A DNA stretch of 64,000 nt from Zoogloea sp. GTDB taxonomy: Bacteria; Pseudomonadota; Gammaproteobacteria; Burkholderiales; Rhodocyclaceae. The notes beneath the pieces are model-generated. The model saw nothing but the letters and a program-made list of their open reading frames with translations. It had not been told where the DNA came from and made no database searches. The translations under genes were made by a program, and so were the position numbers. The stretch lies in NCBI GenBank assembly GCA_016703645.1, contig JADJBR010000007.1, positions 1,758,501-1,822,500 of the forward strand, given 5' to 3'. Shown in pieces: positions 29,675 through 38,143 of this stretch; position 1 is the first letter of the stretch; the number at the start of each line of letters is the position of its first letter.

Positions 29675-30538
29675 ATGCAATCCCTGTGGATGATCGTGGC
29701 CAGTCTGCTGTTCGCATGCATGGGAGTTTGCGTAAAGCTCGGCTCAGCCCGTTTTACAACGGGTGAGCTGGTGTTCTACCGCGGCCTGGTCGGCTTTGTG
29801 ATGATGTTCGGACTGCTTCGCCTGCAGGGACTTTCATGCGCAACGCCCCACTGGCGCCTGCAGCTATCCCGAGGCGTGTCAGGGACCATCGCCCTGATGT
29901 GTTACTTCTTTGCCCTCGGCATCCTGCCCTTGGCCACAGCGGTGACACTCAACTACACCTCGCCACTGTTTGTCGCCTTGCTCCTCGCCTGCTGGTTCCA
30001 GGAGCATGTCGGAAAGCATCTGTTCGCGGCTGTTGCGCTGGGTTTCATCGGTGTCGTTCTCCTGCTCCAGCCCACCCTCGATCCCGCGCAATGGGCTGGA
30101 GCACTCGGCGGACTGGGCTCTGGCCTGATTGCCAGCCTGGCATACCTGAACGTCCGGACGCTTGGTCGTGTGGGCGAACCGGAGGCCCGCACCGTGCTCT
30201 GGTTTTCACTCATCACAGCCGCTTGCGGCCTACCGTGGGCGCTTGCCTCGGGCAGCGCAAACACCGTGGGCTTTAAGGATGCAGCCGTCCTGCTCGGCGT
30301 GGGCGGATTCGGCGGATGCGCACAACTGGCCATGACCCGCGCCTACCGCTACGGAAAGACCATCGTGTCGGCCAACCTCGCCTACACCACAGTGATCTTC
30401 TCCAGCCTTTTCGGCGTTGCCTTGTGGGACGAACGCCTGCCATGGACCTCCATACTGGCGATCCTCATCATCATTGCCAGCGGCGTATGGGTATCCATGG
30501 CATCGCGAAAACCCACGGCGACCCTGGAGTCCGATTGA
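29675..30538 (+). CDS. EamA/DMT-family transporter
   Basis: A 287-aa inner membrane protein with about ten hydrophobic helices arranged as two EamA repeats (residues ~1-135 and ~145-280). Typical elements are FYRGLVGFVMMFGLLRLQ and FALGILPLATAVTLNYTSPLFVALL in the first half and VGGFGGCAQLAMTRAYRYGKTIVSANLAYTTVIFSS in the second. The family exports or imports small metabolites such as amino acids, but the substrate cannot be inferred. It forms a single-gene unit after aceA. Confidence 0.88.
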   Translation: MQSLWMIVASLLFACMGVCVKLGSARFTTGELVFYRGLVGFVMMFGLLRLQGLSCATPHWRLQLSRGVSGTIALMCYFFALGILPLATAVTLNYTSPLFVALLLACWFQEHVGKHLFAAVALGFIGVVLLLQPTLDPAQWAGALGGLGSGLIASLAYLNVRTLGRVGEPEARTVLWFSLITAACGLPWALASGSANTVGFKDAAVLLGVGGFGGCAQLAMTRAYRYGKTIVSANLAYTTVIFSSLFGVALWDERLPWTSILAILIIIASGVWVSMASRKPTATLESD

Positions 30539-30562
30539 AGCGCAAGCAACGGGGGGCTACAC

Positions 30563-30680
30563 TGGTGCGGCCCAGTCAGAGCATGTGAAGAAATCGTGGC
30601 GAGCGGTTCGAGTTCGCGCCGGGAAGCACGGCCGCACCAGGCGAACCACGAGCACCGCAGGAGCGAAATCGGGCCGCCCA
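30563..30680 (+). repeat. Intergenic repeat element, copy A
   Basis: This stretch between the EamA gene and the SpoIIAA-like gene is related to one at about 55938-56045. The best-matching core starts GTGAAGAAATCGTGGCGA at 30585 and continues GGTTCGAGTTCGCGCCG; 32 of 41 core positions agree with copy B, and CACCGCAGGAGC further on matches CGCCGCAGGGGC. Both copies have the same orientation and both follow a plus-strand gene. No open frame is shared, so a structured RNA or interspersed repeat is more likely than a gene. Confidence 0.55.
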
Positions 30681-30723
30681 GTAGGTGTATTGACAAGCTC
30701 TCAGCCCAGAAAGGAAGCAGACG

Positions 30724-31086
30724 ATGATCACCACCGACCACAAGGAAAACCGGGTCAACGTAACCGTCCTGGGAGAGTTCACCCTGGCCGATTACAAGGA
30801 GTTCGAAGAAGTCATCAACTTCAAAGTGAAGTTCGAAGGCCCAGTCGATCTTCTCTTCGACCTGCGGGAAATGAGCGGCTTCACGGTGGATATGGCACTC
30901 GAGGAGATCCGCTTCGCGCGGGCCCACGCCCACGACTTCGCCCGTATTGCCATCCTCACCCGGGATCAATGGATCGCCTGGAGCGCTTGGCTGTCGCAGA
31001 TGTTTGTGGACGCCGACGTTCGTGTCTTCGACGACACCGAAGATGCCGAAGCATGGCTGGGCGGCATCGAGACCCCGGTAAGCTGA
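30724..31086 (+). CDS. SpoIIAA-like (STAS/SEC14-type) protein
   Basis: A 120-aa soluble protein of the SpoIIAA-like fold (the family formerly labelled DUF3478). Recognisable parts are VTVLGEFTLADYKEFEEVI, PVDLLFDLREMSGFTVDMALEEI and IAILTRDQWIAWSAWLSQMF. Such proteins resemble anti-sigma antagonists and lipid-binding SEC14 folds, but no biochemical role is established. AAGGAAGC provides the ribosome binding site. The sulfurtransferase gene follows after 12 bp and is probably co-transcribed. Confidence 0.85.
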   Translation: MITTDHKENRVNVTVLGEFTLADYKEFEEVINFKVKFEGPVDLLFDLREMSGFTVDMALEEIRFARAHAHDFARIAILTRDQWIAWSAWLSQMFVDADVRVFDDTEDAEAWLGGIETPVS

Positions 31087-31098
31087 GGTCTGGAGGCC

Positions 31099-31953
31099 AT
31101 GTCCGTCCCGTTTACAAGCTTGATCAGCGCCACGGACCTTGCCCGGCAAGTCAGCCCCGCCTGGTGTATTTTTGATTGCCGGTTCAATCTTGGCGACCCC
31201 GGGTACGGCAGGAAGGCCTATGCATCGGGCCATATTCCGGGGGCACTCTTCCTCGACCTGGAGACCGACCTGTCCGGCCTTCTTACCGGGCGCAATGGAC
31301 GCCACCCGCTGCCCGAACCGGAACGGTTGGCCGACAAACTGGGCAGCCTGGGGGTGGACGACCGGACACAGGTGGTCGCCTATGACGATGTGGGCGGAAT
31401 GTTTGCCGCCCGCTTATGGTGGCTCCTGCGCTGGCTGGGACACGACCACGTGGCAGTCCTCAATGGGGGGCTGCAGGCCTGGCTCTCCAGCGGTCTGCCC
31501 CTGAGCACCGAGACCTCGGAGCCCCGCGCCACGACATTCGTTCACCGGCCGCAGGACAACATGAAGGTCGATGCAGACTACGTGCTGAACCATCTGAACA
31601 AACCCGGGATGCTGCTTGTTGATGCCCGCGCGCCCGATCGCTATCGGGGCGAAAATGAAACCCTTGACCCCGTTGGCGGGCATATCCCGGGCGCCGTCAA
31701 TCGTTTCTTCAAGGACAATCTCGGCCCGGACGGATGCTTCAAACAGGCGTCGGAGCTTCAGGAGGACTTCGGTCAGATCCTCAAGGGCGGCAACGCGAAT
31801 ATAGCGGTTCTACAGTGTGGCTCCGGTGTTACGGCATGCCACAACCTGCTCGCAATGGAGGTCGCCGGTCTGGATGGGGCACGCTTGTATGCCGGCTCTT
31901 GGAGCGAGTGGTGCGCGGACCCGACCCGGCCTGTGGCGACCGGACCGGGCTGA
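31099..31953 (+). CDS. sseA: Sulfurtransferase, 3-mercaptopyruvate/thiosulfate type
   Basis: A 284-aa tandem rhodanese protein. The inactive N-terminal rhodanese domain (residues ~8-130) has RKAYASGHIPGALFLDLE; the C-terminal domain (~155-280) has VDARAPDRYRGE and the active-site loop CGSGVTAC with catalytic Cys240. The CGSGVT loop is typical of 3-mercaptopyruvate sulfurtransferases, whereas thiosulfate enzymes usually carry CRKGVT. It transfers sulfane sulfur to cyanide, thioredoxin or other thiols in the cytoplasm. It is probably in one unit with the SpoIIAA-like gene. Confidence 0.9.
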   Translation: MSVPFTSLISATDLARQVSPAWCIFDCRFNLGDPGYGRKAYASGHIPGALFLDLETDLSGLLTGRNGRHPLPEPERLADKLGSLGVDDRTQVVAYDDVGGMFAARLWWLLRWLGHDHVAVLNGGLQAWLSSGLPLSTETSEPRATTFVHRPQDNMKVDADYVLNHLNKPGMLLVDARAPDRYRGENETLDPVGGHIPGAVNRFFKDNLGPDGCFKQASELQEDFGQILKGGNANIAVLQCGSGVTACHNLLAMEVAGLDGARLYAGSWSEWCADPTRPVATGPG

Positions 31954-31978
31954 ACACGCGTGTGGAATGTGCCTGAGC

Positions 31979-32410
31979 TCAGGCCTTGCCGAGCAGGCTG
32001 CCAAGGACCGACGACAACCCTTGCCCCAAGAGATCGCTCCCTTCAGCGGGCAGTTGACCATTCGGGGTCAGGCCATCAATGACCTGGGGCAACAACTGGG
32101 CTAGCTGTCCGGCCAATTGCTCCTGCGGCAAGCCAAGCTGTGCGGCCATGTCTCCCAGGCCACCGGCCCCGCCGAGGACCTGCCCGAGCTGCTCCGCGCT
32201 GACCGGCAGGTTCTGGCCCGTCCCGACCCACGAAGCCACCTGGTCACCCAGACCGGCCTGATTGAACTTGGAGAGAAGTCCGCCCAGCCCACCTTCACTG
32301 TTTTGAATCAGGTTCAGCACAAGCTGAAGCAAGGGCGACTGACCGCCACCCTGCGCGCCTCCTGCCAGCGAACCCAGAACCTGTCCTGCAAGTTGATCGA
32401 GCAAACCCAT
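31979..32410 (-). CDS. YidB-like (DUF937) protein
   Basis: A 143-aa protein rich in Gly, Leu and Gln, starting MGLLDQLAGQVLGSLAGGAQ and containing VASWVGTGQNLPVSAEQLGQVL, the hallmark of the YidB/DUF937 family. It has no signal peptide. Function is unknown. GGAGG sits well before the ATG, and a terminator-like hairpin with seven U residues lies only 15 nt upstream of the start codon, which is unusual and suggests control by attenuation or an upstream small RNA. Confidence 0.88.
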   Translation of the reverse strand: MGLLDQLAGQVLGSLAGGAQGGGQSPLLQLVLNLIQNSEGGLGGLLSKFNQAGLGDQVASWVGTGQNLPVSAEQLGQVLGGAGGLGDMAAQLGLPQEQLAGQLAQLLPQVIDGLTPNGQLPAEGSDLLGQGLSSVLGSLLGKA

Positions 32411-32425
32411 ACGTTGCCTCCAGTC

Positions 32426-32453
32426 AAAAAAACGATCCGGGAAGTTCCGGATC
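32426..32453 (-). terminator. Terminator-like hairpin in the leader of the yidB-like gene
   Basis: On the minus strand a perfect 7-bp stem GATCCGG/CCGGATC with a 6-base loop is followed by G and seven T residues, then by the ribosome binding site and start of the yidB-like gene. There is no upstream minus-strand gene for it to terminate within the preceding 2.6 kb. Confidence 0.7.
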
Positions 32454-32579
32454 CGTCATGCAAAACCACCTCAACCATCGCGGCCCCTGCGGCGTGAGCC
32501 ACATCATGGTTCCCCGCAGGCGCCACAGGATGTTTACACTCTTCACAGGGCTGGATCCTACCCCAGCGGCTCGCCGAAT

Positions 32580-32608
32580 CTGACCGGTTTGCGCCGCCTT
32601 GTTAGAAT
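32580..32608 (+). promoter_or_regulatory. Sigma70 promoter of rpiA
   Basis: CTGACC and TAGAAT with a 17-bp spacer lie 31 bases before the rpiA ATG, giving a short leader. Confidence 0.6.
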
Positions 32609-32638
32609 TTAATCTTTTTTGCAGTGGGCGACACCACC

Positions 32639-33301
32639 ATGACCCAGGACGAACTCAAGCAACAGGCCGCGCTACTGGCACTCGACTATGTGATCGAAGG
32701 GAAGATCGTCGGCGTAGGCACTGGCTCCACCGCCAACTTCTTCATCGACGGGCTGGCCACGATGAAGGATCGTATCGAAGGCGCCGTCGCCTCATCCGAA
32801 GCATCGGCCCGCCGACTGGCGGGCCATGGTATCCGGCTTCTGGACATGAACGAAGTCGAGTCGCTCCCAGTCTACATCGACGGTGCAGACGAAATCGATG
32901 CATCCCTGGCCATGATCAAGGGTGGCGGAGGCGCCCAGACCCGGGAAAAGATCGTTGCGGCGGTCGCGCGCACTTTCGTATGCATTTGCGACGCAAGCAA
33001 GAAGGTGGAACGGCTCGGCCGCTTCCCTCTTCCGATTGAGGTAATCCCCATGGCCCGCGCCCAGGTCTCACGTGAGCTTGTCCGGCTGGGTGGCCGCCCG
33101 GTACTGCGGGACGGCTTCATCACCGACAACGGCAACCTGATCCTTGACGTTCATGATCTTGCCATCGACGACCCTGCCGGCCTGGAGATCGCGATTGACG
33201 GGATCGTCGGCGTCGTCACCAGCGGCCTGTTTGCAAAGCGGGGCGCGGACGTCCTTCTGCTTGCCACGGCCGATGGCGTGATCACCTACGATCGGAGTTG
33301 A
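32639..33301 (+). CDS. rpiA: Ribose-5-phosphate isomerase A
   Basis: A 220-aa enzyme interconverting ribose-5-phosphate and ribulose-5-phosphate in the pentose phosphate pathway. Signatures are [14 protein letters not shown] (phosphate binding), [23 protein letters not shown] with the catalytic Asp-Asp-Glu region, and [11 protein letters not shown]. The ATG at 32639 gives the normal family start and length. It has its own promoter, is divergent from the yidB-like gene and is followed by phoU. Confidence 0.96.
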   Translation: MTQDELKQQAALLALDYVIEGKIVGVGTGSTANFFIDGLATMKDRIEGAVASSEASARRLAGHGIRLLDMNEVESLPVYIDGADEIDASLAMIKGGGGAQTREKIVAAVARTFVCICDASKKVERLGRFPLPIEVIPMARAQVSRELVRLGGRPVLRDGFITDNGNLILDVHDLAIDDPAGLEIAIDGIVGVVTSGLFAKRGADVLLLATADGVITYDRS

Positions 33302-33367
33302 AACAAAATCGTCATCTTGCACTGCTAGGCTTTGTTGATTACATACCCTCCCCAACAGGATTTCCCC

Positions 33368-34066
33368 ATGAACGAGCACACCTCCAAGAAGTTTGACGCC
33401 GAACTGGAAGGTATCCGAACCCGGGTTCTTCAGATGGGCGGCATGGTCGAACTGCAGATCGTGAAGGCCATGGAAGGCCTCTCCGACGGAGATCTGCTGC
33501 TGATCGACCAGGTCATCGAGAACGACAACCGGGTCAACCATCTGGAAATCGAACTGGACGAAGCCTGCAACCAGGTCATCGCCAAACGCCAACCCACCGC
33601 TGTTGATCTGCGCATGATCAGCACCGTCCAGAAGACCATCACCGACCTGGAACGGATCGGCGATGAGGCCAAGAAGATCGCCAAGACAGCGAAGCAGCTC
33701 CACACCACCGGATCGAACTTCACGCCCCAGATCCGTCTCGCCCACATCGCGACGGCGGTGGTCGACATGCTGCGCACCTCCCTCGACGCCTACGCCCGCC
33801 TGGACACCATCTCGGCAGCCCAGGTGGTCCGGCAGGACAAGGAAGTGGACGCCGAATTCAAGGGCATCATGCGCCAGCTCATCACCTACATGATGGAAGA
33901 CCCGCGCACCATTTCCCAGTCCATCGAACTGATGTTCGTGGCCAAATCGGTGGAGCGCATCGGCGACCATGCCAAGAACATCGCCGAGTACGTGGTTTAC
34001 ATGGTCAAGGGCCGTGATGTGCGCCACACCAGCCTTGAAGAGATCGAACGCGAAGCAACCCGCTGA
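33368..34066 (+). CDS. phoU: Phosphate transport/regulation protein PhoU
   Basis: A 232-aa all-helical protein made of two PhoU repeats, each with the metal-binding E/DxxxD-type motif (for example EIELDEACNQVIAKRQPTA and the second repeat ending SVERIGDHAKNIAEYVVYM). It dampens PhoR/PhoB signalling and phosphate uptake through PstSCAB. No pst or pho genes are adjacent, so here phoU is separated from the transporter operon. The ATG at 33368 starts MNEHTSKKFDAEL, the conserved N-terminus. Confidence 0.95.
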   Translation: MNEHTSKKFDAELEGIRTRVLQMGGMVELQIVKAMEGLSDGDLLLIDQVIENDNRVNHLEIELDEACNQVIAKRQPTAVDLRMISTVQKTITDLERIGDEAKKIAKTAKQLHTTGSNFTPQIRLAHIATAVVDMLRTSLDAYARLDTISAAQVVRQDKEVDAEFKGIMRQLITYMMEDPRTISQSIELMFVAKSVERIGDHAKNIAEYVVYMVKGRDVRHTSLEEIEREATR

Positions 34067-34210
34067 ACGGCATCCCGCGGGGGGCTCTGCCCCCCGGTGT
34101 TCGGGCAAAATCGTCACCGCTGATCGGATCATGGCAACGGCGGCTCCGGCAGTCCACGTGGGGCTGCTAGAATCCGGTTCATCATCCGATTGCCGGACGC
34201 CACCGCCACC

Positions 34211-34975
34211 ATGCCTCTCAAGTTCGAACTCCTGCAGGCTGACGACTATTCCCGTTACCTGCTGCGTGAAAAAACCGACATCCTTTTCAATCTGCGGGCC
34301 TTGATGCAAAGGCGCGCGATGCTGAGCGCATTCATTGACGCCAGTGCCGACTCCTTCCTGAGCGCAATCCTCGCTATCACGGCCGACGAGCAGCATCTCA
34401 TTCTTGATGCAGCCAGCGATGAAGCCATCAATCTGCGCGTTGAAGCGGCCGAAAAGCTGATCTGCGTAACCCAGCTTGACAAGATCAAGATCCAGTTTGC
34501 CGCAACGGATATCGAGCGCTTTCCCCATGAAGGGCATCAGGCCTTCCGGATCGCACTCCCGGAGGTGCTGTTACGCTTGCAGCGACGGGAATACTATCGC
34601 CTCACCGCCCCCAGCCCCCACAACCTGAGTTGCCGGATTCCCGTTCTGGTGGATGGCGAAAACAAGTTCGTCACCGTCGAAGCAGACGTCGTGGATATCA
34701 GCGGGGGTGGCTTGGCAGTCACTGTCCCGCCCAATGGGGTGCCTTTCGAGCCCGACATGGAATTTGCCGACTGCCGGCTGATGCTCCCGGAAGTCGGCCC
34801 CATCGCCACCACCCTCCGGGTACGCAACCTGTTCCGCATCACCAATCGGGACGGCAGCGTCGTGCTGCGCGCCGGCTGCGAGTTCATGAATCTGCCTGCC
34901 AGCATGGCATCGACAATACAGCGCTACATATTGCGCACCGAACGGGAACGCAACGCAAGGGAACGTATCCGTTGA
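34211..34975 (+). CDS. ycgR: Flagellar brake protein YcgR (PilZ domain)
   Basis: A 254-aa two-domain protein. The N-terminal YcgR domain (~1-110) precedes a PilZ domain whose c-di-GMP motifs are visible as RREYYR (RxxxR) and DISGGG (D/NxSxxG). On binding c-di-GMP, YcgR interacts with the flagellar motor and slows swimming. Its place at the edge of the fli cluster, convergent with fliE, supports that role. The start is somewhat uncertain: the ATG at 34211 has no strong ribosome binding site and an ATG seven codons upstream is possible. Confidence 0.92.
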   Translation: MPLKFELLQADDYSRYLLREKTDILFNLRALMQRRAMLSAFIDASADSFLSAILAITADEQHLILDAASDEAINLRVEAAEKLICVTQLDKIKIQFAATDIERFPHEGHQAFRIALPEVLLRLQRREYYRLTAPSPHNLSCRIPVLVDGENKFVTVEADVVDISGGGLAVTVPPNGVPFEPDMEFADCRLMLPEVGPIATTLRVRNLFRITNRDGSVVLRAGCEFMNLPASMASTIQRYILRTERERNARERIR

Positions 34976-35003
34976 CGAGCTTGCAGGCAATGGCAGGCCA
35001 TCA

Positions 35004-35036
35004 ATGAGAAGAGCCGGCAATGCCGGCTCTTCTCAT
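35004..35036. terminator. Bidirectional terminator between ycgR and fliE
   Basis: A perfect 15-bp stem (ATGAGAAGAGCCGGC/GCCGGCTCTTCTCAT) with a 3-base loop lies between the convergent genes and is followed by TCTTT on the plus side. Confidence 0.8.
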
Positions 35037-35077
35037 TCTTTCCACATGAAGCACTGCGCGACGGATCGCCTTGGTGC

Positions 35078-35398
35078 TTACACCGACATGTTCATGATGT
35101 CCTGGTAAGCCGTGACCAGCTTGTTGCGCACCTGCACCATCTGCTGGAAGGACAGGTTCGCCTTCTGCAGATTCACCATTACATCCTGAAGATTGACATT
35201 CGGGTCACCGGCCGAGAAGCCCTTGGCCATCTCCTGCGCCTGCATCTGCGCCGAACTTACGTCGGCGATGGCACTTTGCAGAACCTGCCCGAAATCGGTG
35301 GCCCCGGCGGACGTAGCCGCTTGGGCAGACTTGCCCGACGCCACTTGCGAAGTGGCGCGCAGCTCGGACAGCATTTGGTCGATTCCGCGGGTATCCAT
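35078..35398 (-). CDS. fliE: Flagellar hook-basal body protein FliE
   Basis: A 106-aa rod/MS-ring junction protein. The C-terminal half is diagnostic: DPNVNLQDVMVNLQKANLSFQQMVQVRNKLVTAYQDIMNM. It is exported by the flagellar type III system without a signal peptide. AAAGGAGC precedes the ATG, and a perfect -24/-12 sigma54 promoter lies 32-46 bp upstream. It stands alone on the minus strand rather than heading fliFGHIJ, a break from the common fliEFGHIJ order. Confidence 0.96.
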   Translation of the reverse strand: MDTRGIDQMLSELRATSQVASGKSAQAATSAGATDFGQVLQSAIADVSSAQMQAQEMAKGFSAGDPNVNLQDVMVNLQKANLSFQQMVQVRNKLVTAYQDIMNMSV

Positions 35399-35429
35399 GA
35401 TCCTGCTCCTTTTTCTCGACTATAGCAGA

Positions 35430-35444
35430 GCAAGCCACGTGCCA
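35430..35444 (-). promoter_or_regulatory. Sigma54 (-24/-12) promoter of fliE
   Basis: The minus strand reads TGGCACGTGGCTTGC, with GG and GC exactly 10 bp apart and every consensus base present. The same 15-mer recurs upstream of fliK. The neighbouring flrC encodes the expected activator. Confidence 0.9.
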
Positions 35445-35461
35445 AGCGGCACAATGGGCCA

Positions 35462-36850
35462 TCAGCCGGAGAACAGCCCCTCCTGGCGATACTGCTGAAG
35501 CTTGTAGCGCAGCGTCCGCTCCGAGATGCCGAGCTGCGCTACTGCGCGTTTTCGCGACCCGCCAACCTCCTTCAGAACCTGGAGGATGTGCTCGCGCTCG
35601 AGATCCTTCATATTGGCTGGACGCCCCGCATCCTTGGCCGCCTCTCCGGCAGATACTGCCGACTCTGCGGCAAAAGTTGCCGCAACGGCAAGGGCGGGTA
35701 CCGGCAGGCGCACCGGCTCACCATTCCAGTGGGGCAGGCACAGGCGGATGGTCTCCGCCGACACCGCCTCGCCACCACTCAGGATCAACGCACGCTGGAC
35801 CGTGTTCTCCAGCTCCCGGACGTTGCCTGGCCAGGGATAGGTCACCAGCAGGGCCTCGGCCTCTGGGGAGAGTCTCCCCGTGCGCTTGAGGCGCACCCCG
35901 TGCATCAGCGCAAAGTGCCGCGCCAACGGAACGATGTCGCCTGGCCGTTCGCGCAGGGACGGAATTCCCAGGGGAAATACATTGAGTCGATAGAACAAAT
36001 CCTCCCGGAAGCGCCCCGCTGCAACCTCCTTGCTCATGTCCCGGTTGGTCGTGGCCAGCACGCGGATGTCCAGGGGAATGGCCTTCTTGCCCCCCACCCG
36101 CTCGACCTCCCTCTCCTGCAATACACGCAGCAGCTTGGCCTGCAGACCAAGGGGCATCTCCGAAATCTCATCAAGCAACAGGGTGCCACCTTCGGCTTGC
36201 TCGAACTTGCCTGCCTGGGAGGAAGCCGCCCCGGTAAACGCCCCCTTCTCATGGCCGAACAGCGTGGCCTCCAGGAGCGTATCCGGGATCGCCGCGCAGT
36301 TGATGGCCACAAACGGCCCGTTGCGTCGAAGGGAATGCTCATGCAGATAGCGGGCAAAGACCTCCTTGCCCGTGCCAGACTCCCCGTTGAGCAGCACCGT
36401 CGCATCCGTCTCGGCCACCCGGTCGGCCAACGCCAGCAAATTGCGCGTATGGGGATCGGCGGCGATCATCCCGTCGGCCTGGCGGGTCACGGCATAGCGC
36501 TGCACATGTTCAAGCAGGACCCCGGGTTCAAAGGGCTTCATCAGGAAATCGCAGGCACCACCACGCATTGCATCGACCGCCTTCTCCACATCCCCAAAGG
36601 CGGTCATCAGCAGCACGGGCAATTGGGGCAGACGCTGACGCAGTTCCGCCAGAAGTTGAAGGCCATCCATGGGCTGCATCTTCAGATCCGACAAGACCAG
36701 ATTGAAGGCCTGCCGATCCGCCTCGGCCAGCGCCGCCGGACCATCTCCGACCCCCGACACCGTGTGACCGGCAAGCTCAAGGGTCAGGCACACGGCATCC
36801 CGCAAGGGCGCATCGTCTTCGACAACCAGAATGTGGAGGGATTCGGACAT
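35462..36850 (-). CDS. flrC: Sigma54-dependent response regulator FlrC/FleR
   Basis: A 462-aa NtrC-type activator. A receiver domain (~1-120) with phospho-acceptor Asp55 in VLSDLKMQP is followed by an AAA+ domain with Walker A GESGTGKE, the sigma54-contact loop GAFTGA and DEISEMPLGLQ, then a Fis-type helix-turn-helix (KRAVAQLGISERTLRYKLQQYR). It should activate class III flagellar promoters such as those of fliE and fliK. It lies directly downstream of its kinase gene flrB, with 34 bp between them. Confidence 0.94.
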   Translation of the reverse strand: MSESLHILVVEDDAPLRDAVCLTLELAGHTVSGVGDGPAALAEADRQAFNLVLSDLKMQPMDGLQLLAELRQRLPQLPVLLMTAFGDVEKAVDAMRGGACDFLMKPFEPGVLLEHVQRYAVTRQADGMIAADPHTRNLLALADRVAETDATVLLNGESGTGKEVFARYLHEHSLRRNGPFVAINCAAIPDTLLEATLFGHEKGAFTGAASSQAGKFEQAEGGTLLLDEISEMPLGLQAKLLRVLQEREVERVGGKKAIPLDIRVLATTNRDMSKEVAAGRFREDLFYRLNVFPLGIPSLRERPGDIVPLARHFALMHGVRLKRTGRLSPEAEALLVTYPWPGNVRELENTVQRALILSGGEAVSAETIRLCLPHWNGEPVRLPVPALAVAATFAAESAVSAGEAAKDAGRPANMKDLEREHILQVLKEVGGSRKRAVAQLGISERTLRYKLQQYRQEGLFSG

Positions 36851-36884
36851 GGAGATCTCTCAAGTACTCGGATAGAGCAGGGCG

Positions 36885-37988
36885 TCAGCCGCCCATGGCG
36901 AGGGTCAGGGTGAAGGTGGAGCCTCGGCCGGGCTCCGACTCGATGCCGATGTCGCCGCCATGGGCACGGGCAACCCCCCGGGCGATGGCCAGCCCCAAGC
37001 CGGTTCCATCGGGTCGGGTAGTAAAGAACGGCTCAAATAGCCTTGACTGAAGAGCAGGGTCAATCCCACGCCCGTCATCGGCGACCCGGAAGCGAGCCTG
37101 CATGCCGTCCTGCTCGGCACGAAAGCAAATGGTGCCTCCCGCGTCCAGGGCCTGGACCGCGTTCTCCAGCAGGTTGGTCAGGGCACCTGCAATCGCCTTG
37201 CGGTCACCCACGACACGGGTGTCGCCGCAGGTGCACGTGGCATCGAAGCGCAACCCCCTGGCTCTGGCCACAGGCTCGAGGGTCTGGGCCAGCTCGGCCA
37301 CAAGATCGCAGATGGCAAAAGGCTCCCGCCCGAGCGTCTCTCCACGGGCAAACAGCAACATGTCGCGGATGAGCTTTTCCAGGTGGCGCAGGCGCTCCAG
37401 GGCACGACTGCCCACACGCTCCTTGTCCGCAGGCCCCATGTCCTGCTGAACCAGAGTCGCCGTGTACAGGAGCGCGGCCGACAGGGGGGTGCGTAGCTGA
37501 TGCGCCAGGCCGGCAACCATCTCGCCCATTGCCGCCAGACGCTCGTTGCGCTCGGCGGCAAGGCGCATGCGATGGGCATCAGTCACATCCGTCAGCAACA
37601 CGATGCGTCCCTCCCCGGACTCCAGAGGGGCGTCGACCCGGGTGACGCGTCGCGTTTCACCTCCCTGATCGAGCTGCCACTCGCCGGGCGTTTCGGTCTC
37701 AGCCAACCGGCCTGCACAGAAATCCGTCCAGTGGATCCCCGCCAGGCCAACACCGAACATGCTCTCCACCGCCTTGTTGGCCTGAACAACCCGGGCATCC
37801 CGATCCAGCACCACCACGCCTGCCGGCAAGGCGCCCATCAGCACGCTCAAACGTTCGGTCAGCTGACCAACCTGGGTCTGCAGCCCCGCGTAGGCGCCGG
37901 TCAGTGCCTCCGATGCCAAGCTGAACTGGCGAAAGGCATCGGCCAGTTGGCGGGCATCAAGGCGGTCTTCAGCAGCAGGGTCGGTCAT
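36885..37988 (-). CDS. flrB: Flagellar two-component sensor kinase FlrB/FleS
   Basis: A 367-aa soluble histidine kinase without transmembrane helices, as is usual for FlrB/FleS. An N-terminal helical region and a PAS domain (VLMGALPAGVVVLDRDARVVQANKAVESMFGVG) precede the HisKA H-box GLAHQLRTPLSAALLY and a HATPase domain with ALTNLLENAVQAL, VADDGRGIDP and DGTGLGLAIARGVARAHGG. I use the ATG at 37988, where family similarity begins; the longer frame upstream is basic and unlike protein. The kinase should phosphorylate FlrC. Confidence 0.93.
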   Translation of the reverse strand: MTDPAAEDRLDARQLADAFRQFSLASEALTGAYAGLQTQVGQLTERLSVLMGALPAGVVVLDRDARVVQANKAVESMFGVGLAGIHWTDFCAGRLAETETPGEWQLDQGGETRRVTRVDAPLESGEGRIVLLTDVTDAHRMRLAAERNERLAAMGEMVAGLAHQLRTPLSAALLYTATLVQQDMGPADKERVGSRALERLRHLEKLIRDMLLFARGETLGREPFAICDLVAELAQTLEPVARARGLRFDATCTCGDTRVVGDRKAIAGALTNLLENAVQALDAGGTICFRAEQDGMQARFRVADDGRGIDPALQSRLFEPFFTTRPDGTGLGLAIARGVARAHGGDIGIESEPGRGSTFTLTLAMGG

Positions 37989-38143
37989 GGGACGACAGAG
38001 ACGAAATTCACCGGTTCGCAGCTTAGGCCCGCCAACACCCCGGCAAGGCGGCAAATAGGCGGCAAAAAACGCTGCTAATCCCCCCGTAGAACGGCAATCC
38101 GGCACGCCAGAATGCGAGCATCCGAAATAGGGGGAATGTTTCC

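Noticed and set aside
30601-30625. tRNA T-arm-like GGTTCGAG in the repeat elements
   Set aside because: The flanking bases do not form the 5-bp T stem, and no acceptor or anticodon arm can be drawn.
30576-30782. 68-codon minus-strand open frame across repeat copy A
   Set aside because: Copy B does not preserve the same frame, so the conserved signal is at the nucleotide level, not protein.
32314-32526. 70-codon minus-strand frame in the yidB-like leader
   Set aside because: It overlaps the yidB-like gene in another frame, runs through the terminator hairpin and lacks a ribosome binding site.
34073-34105. Terminator after phoU at the GGGGGGC/GCCCCCC inverted repeat
   Set aside because: The stem is strong but no U-run follows on either strand, so I do not call it a terminator.
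37989-38143. Sigma54 promoter for fliF or flrB
   Set aside because: CGGCACGCCAGAATGC (plus) and TGGCGTGCCGGATTGC (minus) look similar, but both have 11 rather than 10 bases between GG and GC; other GG-N10-GC hits match the consensus poorly.
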